Assembly: GCF_001885095.1 (NCBI RefSeq)
Contig: NZ_LZDD01000001.1
Span: 682,001 to 746,000 of the forward strand
DNA length: 64,000 nucleotides
Source of the DNA: Streptococcus bovimastitidis
GTDB taxonomy: Bacteria; Bacillota; Bacilli; Lactobacillales; Streptococcaceae
Direction of reading: 5' to 3'
Below are positions 22,910 to 30,977 of the stretch, piece by piece (position 1 is the first letter of the stretch; every line of letters begins with the position of its first letter). The translations under genes and the position numbers were made by a program. A model generated the notes under the pieces. The model searched no databases and was not told the DNA's origin. It saw only the letters and a program-made list of their open reading frames with translations.

Positions 22910-23431
22910 TTAGTACTTTTTCTGCGGATGGAGCTCAATAATCTCAGGATGAGCAGCCAAGGTTTCTTTACCTTTTTCTAACAAAGAATAGGAACGTAAT
23001 TTAAATTTTTGACCTAGACTCTCTTCAGAATATTCACGAGCCATAGCTTGATCGAGGTCAGGACGTTTCATCTTAGAAAGGCCTTTAACATCTTTTTCCT
23101 TTAGAAACTCTTTTAATTGAATTGCCGACAGGTGTTTTAAAGACTCGAATGCCGAATCAACAGCAACATAATTATTAGCAATTAGCCAGTCTAATTCCTT
23201 TACAGCATCAATCCCATAAGTTGTATAGAAATATTTATGATGCGGATTTTCAGTCGTGTAAGTTCCAAAATTAATTCGCCAAAGCATGATAATATGCCCA
23301 GGCAAAAGGCCTTCTACCGTCCGAGTCATATTGCGTTTAGGGATAGGTTTTTGAATTAAATCTAACTCATATTTGGGATTTACAAATGGTTTTTCGGGAT
23401 GATTTTCATATACTTCTTTTATTGTTTTCAT
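22910..23431 (-). CDS. Hypothetical protein with SAP-like motif
   Basis: 173 residues, soluble, basic. Residues about 100-135 (HLSAIQLKEFLKEKDVKGLSKMKRPDLD) have the helix-turn-helix spacing of a SAP domain, a short fold that often contacts nucleic acid. The N-terminal half (PIPKRNMTRTVEGLLPGHIIMLWRINFGT) is not recognised. It stands alone between the DUF1149 operon and a glucosaminidase gene. No function is assigned; the SAP call is from pattern only. Confidence 0.6.
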   Translation of the reverse strand: MKTIKEVYENHPEKPFVNPKYELDLIQKPIPKRNMTRTVEGLLPGHIIMLWRINFGTYTTENPHHKYFYTTYGIDAVKELDWLIANNYVAVDSAFESLKHLSAIQLKEFLKEKDVKGLSKMKRPDLDQAMAREYSEESLGQKFKLRSYSLLEKGKETLAAHPEIIELHPQKKY

Positions 23432-23489
23432 GTTCTTATTATAACAAAAAAACCACCCAATTTGGATGATTTTAGTCTAAAGAATAGCA

Positions 23490-24242
23490 TTAATTACCAT
23501 TTTTCAAAGCAGACCAAGCCTCGTCTTGAGCAAGGGTTTCTGAGTCCGTGTAAGAACCGCGATAATGATTCCATACCAGATTACTTGTATCGGTAGTTGC
23601 ACTTGTTCCAACTACTTGGCCAGAGGCATCTACACTTGCTGCTTGTGTTTGAGCTGGAGCAACTACATCGTAGGCTGTTAAACCATAAGTTTGAATGATA
23701 TTATTAAGTTTGACATTATAAGATGTATCAGTCGCATAAAGACCTGTCAAAGCTGCAGTTGCATCTTGATAAGACAAGGTATTTGACCGCCGAACACCAG
23801 CATAAATTGGTGAACTTAACAAATTAGCGTAATCGTATAAGGAATCTGCAATACTTGGATAAGATCTGAAAGCTGCATCAATTTCGTAAGGATTACCTTG
23901 GCCATCATCTTCCCAAGTTTTCATGGTAACAGATGCTCCATTATAAGAACCTTTAATACCAAAGAAATTATAATTCGGCGCTTGACTTAAACCTGATTGG
24001 CCATTACTTGATTCTAAAATAGCTTGGGCAATCATAACTGACGCATATAGGTCTCTTTCAGCAGCAATCTGACTGGCAGTACCTGCAATTTCATTGATAA
24101 ATGTTTGCGTAGGTCCATATGCCAAACTATCGGCCTCAACTTTCTTTTGTTTGCTTTGACCTTGTGTCAGAATGATTAAGCCAAAGACCAATGCAGCCAT
24201 AAAAATGACTAATAAGCCTTTATTACCTTTCAATTTACTCAT
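23490..24242 (-). CDS. Membrane-anchored GH73 glucosaminidase
   Basis: 250 residues. One N-terminal membrane segment (about residues 10-26, GLLVIFMAALVFGLIIL) precedes a GH73 endo-beta-N-acetylglucosaminidase domain: ASVMIAQAILESSNGQSGLS holds the likely catalytic Glu, followed by YNFFGIKG and the WEDDGQGNPYEIDAAFRSYPS segment. It should cut peptidoglycan glycans outside the membrane. A C-terminal Ala/Thr-rich tail of about 50 residues has no known domain. A paralogue lies directly upstream, suggesting a local duplication. Confidence 0.85.
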   Translation of the reverse strand: MSKLKGNKGLLVIFMAALVFGLIILTQGQSKQKKVEADSLAYGPTQTFINEIAGTASQIAAERDLYASVMIAQAILESSNGQSGLSQAPNYNFFGIKGSYNGASVTMKTWEDDGQGNPYEIDAAFRSYPSIADSLYDYANLLSSPIYAGVRRSNTLSYQDATAALTGLYATDTSYNVKLNNIIQTYGLTAYDVVAPAQTQAASVDASGQVVGTSATTDTSNLVWNHYRGSYTDSETLAQDEAWSALKNGN

Positions 24243-24379
24243 CTATTATTCATCCTTTATCTCATTTGTTAGGTGAATAATATTATAACACACAAGTTTA
24301 GTATTTGGATACAAAATTATCCTATTTAAATTTTTTGATATCAATTTGTAGCAAAACTGCAATATTTAACTCTCTTCAT

Positions 24380-24997
24380 TTAAAATGGATAATCAAATAA
24401 ATCCAAGCGATATACCGAAATAATACGGTTTAATTTTTCGTGGTAAGTCGTATCGGTAGCGTAAGAACCTGTTAAGACTTTACTAGCCTCTGAATAGGAT
24501 TTAGACTGGGACTTATGCGTTTTTTGATATAAAGGATCTGATAAGACACGGGCATAATCATTAAAGGCATTGGTTGCCGTACCATATTGCCGAAACTTGG
24601 CATCAATTTGATACAGATTGCCATCACCATCATCCTCATTTGTCGGTAAAATAACCGACTTGCCCTGGTATTCTCCTTTGATCCCAAAGAAATTGTAATA
24701 TGGTTTTTGACTTAATTGAGATAAGCCATTGTTTGATTCTAAAATAGCTTGCGCTAACATGATGGAAGAATAGAGATCATTTTTCTGAGCGACAGTCTGT
24801 GCAGGTCGGGCTGTTCGCGAGAGAAAATGCATGGTTGGATTGCCTGCATAGGCTGACAATTTATCCTTGTAGTATCTTAAGGATAGAAATGATGTTAAAA
24901 AGCAAAGCAAAATAATCAACATGACTCGTTTTTGAAACTCTAATCTGGAGGCTGACTTAGAACTTTTTTTTCTTCCACTTCTTCTATTAGTTGCCAT
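24380..24997 (-). CDS. Membrane-anchored GH73 glucosaminidase (paralogue)
   Basis: 205 residues: basic N-terminus (RRSGRKKSSKS), one membrane segment (about 27-45) and a GH73 domain with SSIMLAQAILESNNGLSQLS, YNFFGIKGEYQG and NEDDGDGNLYQIDAKFRQY. It is clearly related to the next gene downstream but lacks its C-terminal tail, ending right after the domain. The 137-base gap between them suggests separate transcription units. Likely cell-wall remodelling or daughter-cell separation. Confidence 0.85.
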   Translation of the reverse strand: MATNRRSGRKKSSKSASRLEFQKRVMLIILLCFLTSFLSLRYYKDKLSAYAGNPTMHFLSRTARPAQTVAQKNDLYSSIMLAQAILESNNGLSQLSQKPYYNFFGIKGEYQGKSVILPTNEDDGDGNLYQIDAKFRQYGTATNAFNDYARVLSDPLYQKTHKSQSKSYSEASKVLTGSYATDTTYHEKLNRIISVYRLDLFDYPF

Positions 24998-25030
24998 CTT
25001 AACTCCTTTTTTTCTTCCTCTAAGTATATC

Positions 25031-25060
25031 AAAAAACTAGAATCATAGCAGATTCTAGTT
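25031..25060 (-). terminator. Terminator after fruA
   Basis: Reading minus: AACTAGAATC, loop TGCTAT, GATTCTAGTT then TTTTG. It closes the fructose operon. Confidence 0.88.
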
Positions 25061-25082
25061 GATTTTTAGCTTATTACAAATA

Positions 25083-27035
25083 TTAGATTTTTTTGCGAAG
25101 GGCACCAAATAACACGCCTGATACTAGGGCACCGATTGCCACAAAGACTAAGTAAAGGATTGGGTTACTTGTAAGGGCAATAACGAAGATACCACCATGT
25201 GGCGCCATCAATTTGATTCCTGCTAGGCCAACAAGGGCTCCTGTTAAGGCAGATCCTGCGATAAAGCTTGGAATGGCACGAGCTGGGTCAGCAGCACCAA
25301 ACGGGATTGCTCCTTCTGTAATGAATGAGAGACCCATGATGATGTTTGTAAGTCCAGATTCACGTTCTTCTTTAGTAAATTTGTCTTTAAATAAGAGGGT
25401 TGCTACAAAGACTGCTAATGGCGGAACCATACCACCTGCCATAACCGCTGCCATCACGACTGAACCACCATTGGCAACTGATGCTGCTAGAGTACCTGTA
25501 CCGAAGACATAGGCTGCTTTGTTGACAGGTCCACCCATATCAACGGCCATCATGCCACCGACTAATAAGCCCATTAAGACAGCAGAGCTACCAGATAAAC
25601 CTTGTAGGAAGTTATTAAGAGCTGTATTAATGGCTGCCATTGGAATGTTGACAAAGAGCATTAGGAAGCCTGTTATTAATACACCAAGTAATGGGTAAAG
25701 AAGAATTGATTTAACACCTTCTAATGAACGTGGTAAGCCAGAAAGTAATTTGCGAAGTAAGAGGATAACACCACCGGCTAAGAAACCACCAACTAAAGCA
25801 CCAAGGAAGCCTGAAGGTACGCCAGCAAGAGCAAGTGATTTTTCACCACCAGCGGCGAAAGCAACTTTACCAAAGGCCAAACCATTTGAAGCAATAGCTC
25901 CAGCTACGAAACCAGCAACTAAACCTGGCTTTTCAGCAATTGAATAAGCAATGTATCCTGCTAAAACTGGAAGCATGAATGAGAAGGCAGCGCCACCAAT
26001 ATTTTTAAAGATAGCAGCAATCTCATGATAAGAACCCAAGTTTCCAAGTTGATCTTTTGGAACACCTAGCATGTTATCCAATAAGAAAGCTAGAGCAATC
26101 ATGATACCACCACCAATAACGAATGGTAACATTTGTGATACCCCACCCATTAGGTGTTTATAGAAAGCTCCCCCAAGAGATAATTTTTCTTGGCTAGCTG
26201 CAGCTACTTGCCCATCATTTTTAGCTTGATAAGGACTTGCTTTACCATCTAAAATAAGTGAAATTAATTCTTGGCTTTTCTTAATACCGTCAGCAACTGG
26301 ACGTGATACTAATGGCTTACCGTTAAAACGATCCATTTCAACCGCTTTATCAGCCGCTATAATAATACCTTTTGCTTTACTGATATCTTCGGCAGTCAGA
26401 CGGTTTCCAACTCCTGAAGCACCATTTGTCTCTACTTTAATACCAACACCCATTTGAGATGCTTGTTTTTTCAAAGCTTCTTCTGCCATATAAGTGTGGG
26501 CGATACCAGTTGTGCAAGCTGTTACCGCAACAATAAATGGTGCATCAGCTTTTGCTACAACTGCTTCAGAAGTTTTTCCTTCTTCTTCAGATGCATCAAA
26601 CAAAGCGATGACATCGTCTGGACTTTGGACAGCTCTTAATTTATCTGCAAAACCATCTTTTAAAAGGTATTGAGATAATTGTGCAAGGGCCGCCAAGTGT
26701 GTATCATTAGCTCCTTCAGGAGCAGCAATCATAAAGAACAAGTCTGTTGCTTGACCATCAAGAGCTTGGTAATCTAAACCATTAGCTGACTTAGCAAACA
26801 GAACAGCAGCTTCTTTAACAGCGCTATTCTTACTGTGTGGCATAGCAATCCCATCACCTAAACCAGTTGAGGTTTGTGCTTCACGCGCCATGATACCAGC
26901 TTTGAAAGTTTCAAAATCAGTAACAACATTTTTCTCAACAAGCTTGCCAATCATTTCATCAATAGCTGATTCCTTGCTATTTGCTTGTAAATCTAAAATC
27001 ATCAAGTCTTTTTTCAATAAATCTTGAATTTTCAT
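25083..27035 (-). CDS. fruA: Fructose PTS permease, EIIABC
   Basis: 650 residues in the order EIIA (1-145, phosphorylated His67 in IAMPHSKN), EIIB (about 165-262, phosphocysteine Cys174 in VTACTTGIAHT) and EIIC (about 290-650, multispanning; includes DMGGPVNKAAY and EGAIPFGAADP). It imports fructose and phosphorylates it to fructose 1-phosphate. Its start overlaps the fruK stop by four bases (ATGA type). Third gene of fruR-fruK-fruA, under a promoter with a cre site. Confidence 0.95.
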   Translation of the reverse strand: MKIQDLLKKDLMILDLQANSKESAIDEMIGKLVEKNVVTDFETFKAGIMAREAQTSTGLGDGIAMPHSKNSAVKEAAVLFAKSANGLDYQALDGQATDLFFMIAAPEGANDTHLAALAQLSQYLLKDGFADKLRAVQSPDDVIALFDASEEEGKTSEAVVAKADAPFIVAVTACTTGIAHTYMAEEALKKQASQMGVGIKVETNGASGVGNRLTAEDISKAKGIIIAADKAVEMDRFNGKPLVSRPVADGIKKSQELISLILDGKASPYQAKNDGQVAAASQEKLSLGGAFYKHLMGGVSQMLPFVIGGGIMIALAFLLDNMLGVPKDQLGNLGSYHEIAAIFKNIGGAAFSFMLPVLAGYIAYSIAEKPGLVAGFVAGAIASNGLAFGKVAFAAGGEKSLALAGVPSGFLGALVGGFLAGGVILLLRKLLSGLPRSLEGVKSILLYPLLGVLITGFLMLFVNIPMAAINTALNNFLQGLSGSSAVLMGLLVGGMMAVDMGGPVNKAAYVFGTGTLAASVANGGSVVMAAVMAGGMVPPLAVFVATLLFKDKFTKEERESGLTNIIMGLSFITEGAIPFGAADPARAIPSFIAGSALTGALVGLAGIKLMAPHGGIFVIALTSNPILYLVFVAIGALVSGVLFGALRKKI

Positions 27036-27943
27036 CTTTTTTCCACCTCTACTTTTTGATAAGTTTCTTTAATAAAGTCAATAGTTGCCAAATCATCAGA
27101 AAAAGCTGTTGCTGTACCACAGGCAACACCCCATTTTAAAGCTTCCACAGGGTCTTTTGTTGTGACGAATTTACCAGTAAAACCAGCTACCATCGAATCA
27201 CCAGCCCCGACAGAATTCTTAACGGTTCCTTTAATCGGTTTGGCAAAATATGATGTATCCGGTGTTACCAACAAGGCACCATCACCAGCCATCGAAATGA
27301 TAACGTTTTGTGCACCCATTTCGATAATCTTGCGGGCGTATTTTTCAACATCATCAAGACCATTTAGTTTGACATCAAAGATAGCTTCTAGTTCATGATT
27401 ATTTGGTTTAACCAACAAGGGTTGATAGGCTAAAGCATCTAAAAGTGTTTGCCCTTCAAAGTCACAGACAACCTGTGCACCAGTCTGACCTACCAAAGGA
27501 ATCAATTCATCATAGATAGCATTACCAATATTTGATGGTGCTGAACCAGCAAAGACCACCGTATCATTGGCTGATAAGCCAGATAAGATTCCTTTCATAG
27601 CTTCAATATCAGCCGGACTGATTTCAGGACCACGACCGTTAATTTCTGTTTCTTGATCCGATTTGATTTTGACATTAATCCGTGTATCTTGGGAAACAGG
27701 AATAAAGTTAGTTCTGATATGCTCTGCACTCAAGCTTTCTTCAATAAATCGTCCTGTAAAACCACCCATAAATCCTGTCGCAACATTGTCTACATTTAGA
27801 CGTTGAAGGACACGACTAACATTAATACCTTTACCACCAGCAAATTTATCATCACTATCCATGCGATTAACTGCACCTGTTTCCAAGTGCTCGATTCGGA
27901 CGATAAAATCGATTGAGGGATTGAGGGTTACCGTATAAATCAT
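27032..27943 (-). CDS. fruK: 1-phosphofructokinase
   Basis: 303 residues, PfkB/ribokinase family. The N-terminus MIYTVTLNPSIDF and GGKGINVSRVL substrate motif are diagnostic, and the C-terminal anion-hole motif NSVGAGDSMVAGF holds the catalytic Asp. It phosphorylates fructose 1-phosphate to the 1,6-bisphosphate. Overlaps both fruR and fruA by four bases, giving tight coupling. Some members accept tagatose 6-phosphate, but the fruA partner points to fructose. Confidence 0.95.
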   Translation of the reverse strand: MIYTVTLNPSIDFIVRIEHLETGAVNRMDSDDKFAGGKGINVSRVLQRLNVDNVATGFMGGFTGRFIEESLSAEHIRTNFIPVSQDTRINVKIKSDQETEINGRGPEISPADIEAMKGILSGLSANDTVVFAGSAPSNIGNAIYDELIPLVGQTGAQVVCDFEGQTLLDALAYQPLLVKPNNHELEAIFDVKLNGLDDVEKYARKIIEMGAQNVIISMAGDGALLVTPDTSYFAKPIKGTVKNSVGAGDSMVAGFTGKFVTTKDPVEALKWGVACGTATAFSDDLATIDFIKETYQKVEVEKR

Positions 27944-28659
27944 ACTTCGATTACCTTAGCTCTTTCTTTAATTTTTCCTAATAAAGCAGATGTGGATTTT
28001 TCAGTAATAATACCAATATCATCAATTGCTGCAACTTTAACAAAGGAAACGTGACCGATTTTTGAAGCATCTGCCAAAATATAGGGCATCTTAGCATTAC
28101 TGATAATAGCTCTCTTGATAACTGCTTCTTCCATATCTGGAGTTGTTAAAAAGGATGCATCAATACCATTCATTCCTAAAAAGGCTTTATCAAAATTCAT
28201 TAATTGAATTTGTTCTAAAGCAACATTCCCAATACTGGCATCAGTCGTTTGCTTGACAAAACCACCAATGATAATGGTTTTAAGGTTCATCTCAACCAAC
28301 TTTGCCGCGTGATGAATGGAATTGGTAACAACAGTTATATTCTTTTGTGTCAGTAAAGGTATCAAGAATTCTGTAGTCGTCCCTGCATCAATGAAAATAA
28401 CATCATTATCATTTATCAAATCTACTGCTTTTTGAGCTAGTTGCTTTTTGTTTTGACTGTTTTTGACAGATTTTTCGCTATTAGATAATTCCTCCTGAAG
28501 GGAGGGAAATAATTCGGCACCACCGTGAACACGGTGCAATTTACCCTCAGCTTCTAATTCGTCCAAATCTCTTCTAACTGTTGATTCGGAGGTGTTCAAG
28601 CTTAGAACTAAATCTTCTAAAGATACATAGTTATCTTTAGCGATTAGTTCCATAATCAA
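27940..28659 (-). CDS. fruR: DeoR-family repressor of the fructose operon
   Basis: 239 residues from the first ATG. The DeoR winged helix (SLEDLVLSLNTSESTVRRDLDELEAEGKLHRVHGG) is followed by a sugar-phosphate sensor domain with DAGTTTEFLIPLL. It should repress fruRKA until fructose 1-phosphate binds. The family N-terminus (LKSKRKQLI…) lies in frame just upstream of this ATG, but the codon where an ATG is expected, 28689-28687, reads ATC, behind a GGTGG. TTG at 28665 is another candidate; the ATG used here has no Shine-Dalgarno. The true start is therefore uncertain. Confidence 0.85.
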   Translation of the reverse strand: MIMELIAKDNYVSLEDLVLSLNTSESTVRRDLDELEAEGKLHRVHGGAELFPSLQEELSNSEKSVKNSQNKKQLAQKAVDLINDNDVIFIDAGTTTEFLIPLLTQKNITVVTNSIHHAAKLVEMNLKTIIIGGFVKQTTDASIGNVALEQIQLMNFDKAFLGMNGIDASFLTTPDMEEAVIKRAIISNAKMPYILADASKIGHVSFVKVAAIDDIGIITEKSTSALLGKIKERAKVIEV

Positions 28660-28697
28660 TTGTTTTCGCTTTGATTTTAAGATAAGACCACCACTTT

Positions 28698-28713
28698 CTG
28701 TAATCGTTTACAG
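28698..28713. promoter_or_regulatory. cre site (CcpA) of the fructose operon
   Basis: CTGTAATCGTTTACAG, a palindrome that fits the cre consensus (reading minus TGTAAACGATTACA). It starts four bases after the -10 hexamer, over the transcription start, so CcpA would repress. Confidence 0.75.
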
Positions 28714-28717
28714 ATAA

Positions 28718-28745
28718 ATTATACTATATAATCTTCCAAAGTCAA
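28718..28745 (-). promoter_or_regulatory. Promoter of fruR-fruK-fruA
   Basis: On minus: TTGACT (28745-28740), 16-base spacer, TATAAT (28723-28718). Confidence 0.8.
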
Positions 28746-28776
28746 GCATATTCTATCAATTTCTATCAAAACATGC

Positions 28777-28803
28777 AAAAAAAGCCGGATTGCTCCGACT
28801 TTT
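28777..28803 (-). terminator. Terminator after the ketopantoate-reductase-like gene
   Basis: Reading minus: AAAGTCGGA, loop GCAA, TCCGGCTTT followed by TTTTGC; one G-T wobble. Confidence 0.88.
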
Positions 28804-28810
28804 AGATAAA

Positions 28811-29734
28811 TTATTTAATTTTAAGAATTTCTTCTTTAGCATGTACCAATTGAGTGATAAGGCGGCAATATGGTGTATCAATGCCGAGTTTTGCACCCTT
28901 AGTATTAACCGCACCATTGATAAAATCAATTTCTGTTAAACGGTGATTTTGAACTAAATCTTGGTGCATTGAAGGGTAGTGATGTGCTGCTTTAACTGAA
29001 GTGTCAAATACATATTTAACAATTTCTTCTTCATTTAAGCTAACACCTTCTGCTTCACCAACGATAACGAATTCATGAATGATTTCTTTAACCATTTTAG
29101 GTCCATCTTCACTGGCAAATAATTCACCGATTGTACAATCTAAAAGGGCACAAGTTGAGTTCATTGTTCCATTAACACAAGCTTTTCTCCAAATATTTGG
29201 AAGAACATTTTCATCATAAGTTGCGAAAAGTTTAGCTTCAGTTAACATATCAGCCACTTGACGTCCAGCTTCTTGGTTTTCAGGATCCATACTTTGTAAG
29301 TTAAGGGCACCCACACCTTGTAAGTGTGCATGTCCTGGTCCTTCTAAACCAGCTGTCCATACAGTAACACCCATTAAAATGTTATGCTCTGGAATGTATT
29401 GACGGATAACTTCTTCATGTCCTAAACCATTTAATAAGCAAAGAACTTTAGTTTCGCTTCCGATGATTCCTTTAATATCTTGAAGCATTTGTGGCAATTG
29501 CATTGCTTTAGTAAAGAGGATAATTAAGTCCGCTTCTTTAGTTGCTTCAGTTGGTTTCATGATTGGAAGTTTTACAGTTTCTTCAACATCACCTGTAATT
29601 TTCAAGCCATTTTCTTGGATAGATTTGATGTGTTCTTCCCAATTATCTAAAAGAATAACATCATTTCCAGTTTTTGAAATTTGGTAGCCAAAACGACAAC
29701 CCATTGCTCCAGATCCTGCGATATAAACTAACAT
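28811..29734 (-). CDS. Ketopantoate-reductase-family oxidoreductase
   Basis: 307 residues of the ApbA/PanE family: N-terminal dinucleotide motif IAGSGAMGCRFGYQIS, the middle TKAMQLPQML and LLNGLGHEEVI segments, and the helical C-terminal domain with the conserved Lys in NIWRKACVNGTMNSTCALL. The family includes 2-dehydropantoate 2-reductase (coenzyme A synthesis) and related D-2-hydroxyacid dehydrogenases. No other pantothenate gene is near; instead a PTS-like IIC transporter gene lies 32 bases upstream, so the pair may take up and reduce a 2-oxoacid or its relative. The exact substrate is open. Confidence 0.8.
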   Translation of the reverse strand: MLVYIAGSGAMGCRFGYQISKTGNDVILLDNWEEHIKSIQENGLKITGDVEETVKLPIMKPTEATKEADLIILFTKAMQLPQMLQDIKGIIGSETKVLCLLNGLGHEEVIRQYIPEHNILMGVTVWTAGLEGPGHAHLQGVGALNLQSMDPENQEAGRQVADMLTEAKLFATYDENVLPNIWRKACVNGTMNSTCALLDCTIGELFASEDGPKMVKEIIHEFVIVGEAEGVSLNEEEIVKYVFDTSVKAAHHYPSMHQDLVQNHRLTEIDFINGAVNTKGAKLGIDTPYCRLITQLVHAKEEILKIK

Positions 29735-29766
29735 GCTTATCTCCTTTATCTCTTTATAATATATGA

Positions 29767-30825
29767 TTAACCTTCAAAGACAAAGATTTCGTCTTTATAA
29801 AGTTTAAGAACGTCTTTACAAATTTTGTGTGCTACAAAGCTAACACCAAATGGAATCACTACCCATGAAAGAATAATCATGATGACATTACTTCCACCCG
29901 CAAGTGAAGCAATTGGTCCTACAGCACCAACTAGACCAAAACCAGATGAAGCTGGTGTACCAACTAAGTTAAATAATGGAACAGTTAATGAAGAAATTGC
30001 TGCAGTAATGATCATTGGAATTGCCATGATTGGGTGTTTCAAGAAGTTAGGCATCATCATTTTCATTGCTCCTAAAGCTATGGCAATTGGAACACCTGAT
30101 TTGTTAACTTTTAATGTTGCCCAAACAAGGAATGCTGCTGTTGCTGCAATACCCATTGAAGCTGCACCTGCTGCCATACCATTTAAACCAATAGCTAAAC
30201 CGATAGCAACAGTTGAAATAGGGCTAACAATAAGCAATGCAAAGGCAATAGCGATAAGAATTGACATTAATACTGGTTGTAAAGTTGTGAATGAGTTGAT
30301 ACCTTGTCCGATAAGTGTTGTTACGTAAGAAACGTATGGTAATAATTTCCAACCAATGTAACCAACACCTGTACCAATAATAATTGGAAGTAAGATGATT
30401 GTTAATGAGCCAAATTTGTTACCAAACCATTTAACGGCTAATACAGCTAAACTTGCTGTAATCATCATGTTAATAAGGTCACCAATACCTCTAAGTTGGA
30501 AGCTACCTACGGCAACACCTTTTTGAACAACTTCTGAATACATCCAAGCACCAGAACCGATATAAGCTGCACCACCAACTGCTAATTGTTGCATTGGGTT
30601 GAATTTAAATTGTTGACCAATTAAAAATCCAGCCATGATTGGTGTGAAGAATTGGAAAACTTGTACGACGTGCAAGAATTCTGCTGCTGTTGCATTTGGT
30701 AACAATGGTTTTAAGAATGTTGCCAAAATTGCATTTGGGATTAGGGCTACGACGATGGCTGTTGCAGTACCAGCCAAAATTTTGTTCATAAATGAAGAAA
30801 AAGTTTCTTTGTTTTCTGTTGTCAT
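29767..30825 (-). CDS. PTS EIIC-like membrane transporter (PTS_EIIC_2 type)
   Basis: 352 residues, eight to ten predicted membrane segments, with glycine-rich loops (SGAWMYSEV, GVGYIGWKLLPYVS, NGMAAGAASMGIAA). It resembles the stand-alone PTS_EIIC_2 group, which lacks fused A and B domains, and none is encoded nearby, so it may not phosphorylate its substrate. It is the first gene of a two-gene operon with the ketopantoate-reductase-like enzyme. ATG 30825 follows GAGAGG; an out-of-frame ATG sits seven bases upstream. A perfect TGTGA-N6-TCACA palindrome lies in its promoter region. Confidence 0.75.
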   Translation of the reverse strand: MTTENKETFSSFMNKILAGTATAIVVALIPNAILATFLKPLLPNATAAEFLHVVQVFQFFTPIMAGFLIGQQFKFNPMQQLAVGGAAYIGSGAWMYSEVVQKGVAVGSFQLRGIGDLINMMITASLAVLAVKWFGNKFGSLTIILLPIIIGTGVGYIGWKLLPYVSYVTTLIGQGINSFTTLQPVLMSILIAIAFALLIVSPISTVAIGLAIGLNGMAAGAASMGIAATAAFLVWATLKVNKSGVPIAIALGAMKMMMPNFLKHPIMAIPMIITAAISSLTVPLFNLVGTPASSGFGLVGAVGPIASLAGGSNVIMIILSWVVIPFGVSFVAHKICKDVLKLYKDEIFVFEG

Positions 30826-30852
30826 TTTTCATGACCTCTCTAAATTTTTTAG

Positions 30853-30868
30853 TGTGAAATCAATCACA
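30853..30868. promoter_or_regulatory. TGTGA-N6-TCACA operator-like palindrome
   Basis: TGTGAAATCAATCACA, an exact match to the CRP-class two-fold consensus. A TATAAT (30885-30880, minus) ends 12 bases upstream, so the palindrome covers the likely transcription start. No convincing -35 hexamer is visible. Which regulator binds is unknown. Confidence 0.5.
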
Positions 30869-30914
30869 TTTACAAGTTAATTATATCACAATTGCAAGCG
30901 ATTGAATAAAAATT

Positions 30915-30962
30915 CAAAAAAATTAACCTATGGAATAATTTATAGTTCCATAGGTTAATTTT
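30915..30962 (-). terminator. Terminator after ferredoxin-NADP reductase
   Basis: A 17-base perfect stem (AAAATTAACCTATGGAA / TTCCATAGGTTAATTTT) with a ten-base loop; reading minus it is followed by TTTTTGAATTTTT. Confidence 0.85.
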
Positions 30963-30977
30963 ATAGTTTTTATAAAT

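Noticed and set aside
24998..25082. CRISPR-like or tandem repeats anywhere in the window
   Set aside because: No regularly spaced repeats were found; this gap holds only a terminator and an A/T-rich stretch.
29825..30328. 167-codon plus-strand open frame
   Set aside because: It is antisense to the PTS-like IIC gene, has no family resemblance and reads as the reverse of a low-complexity membrane protein.
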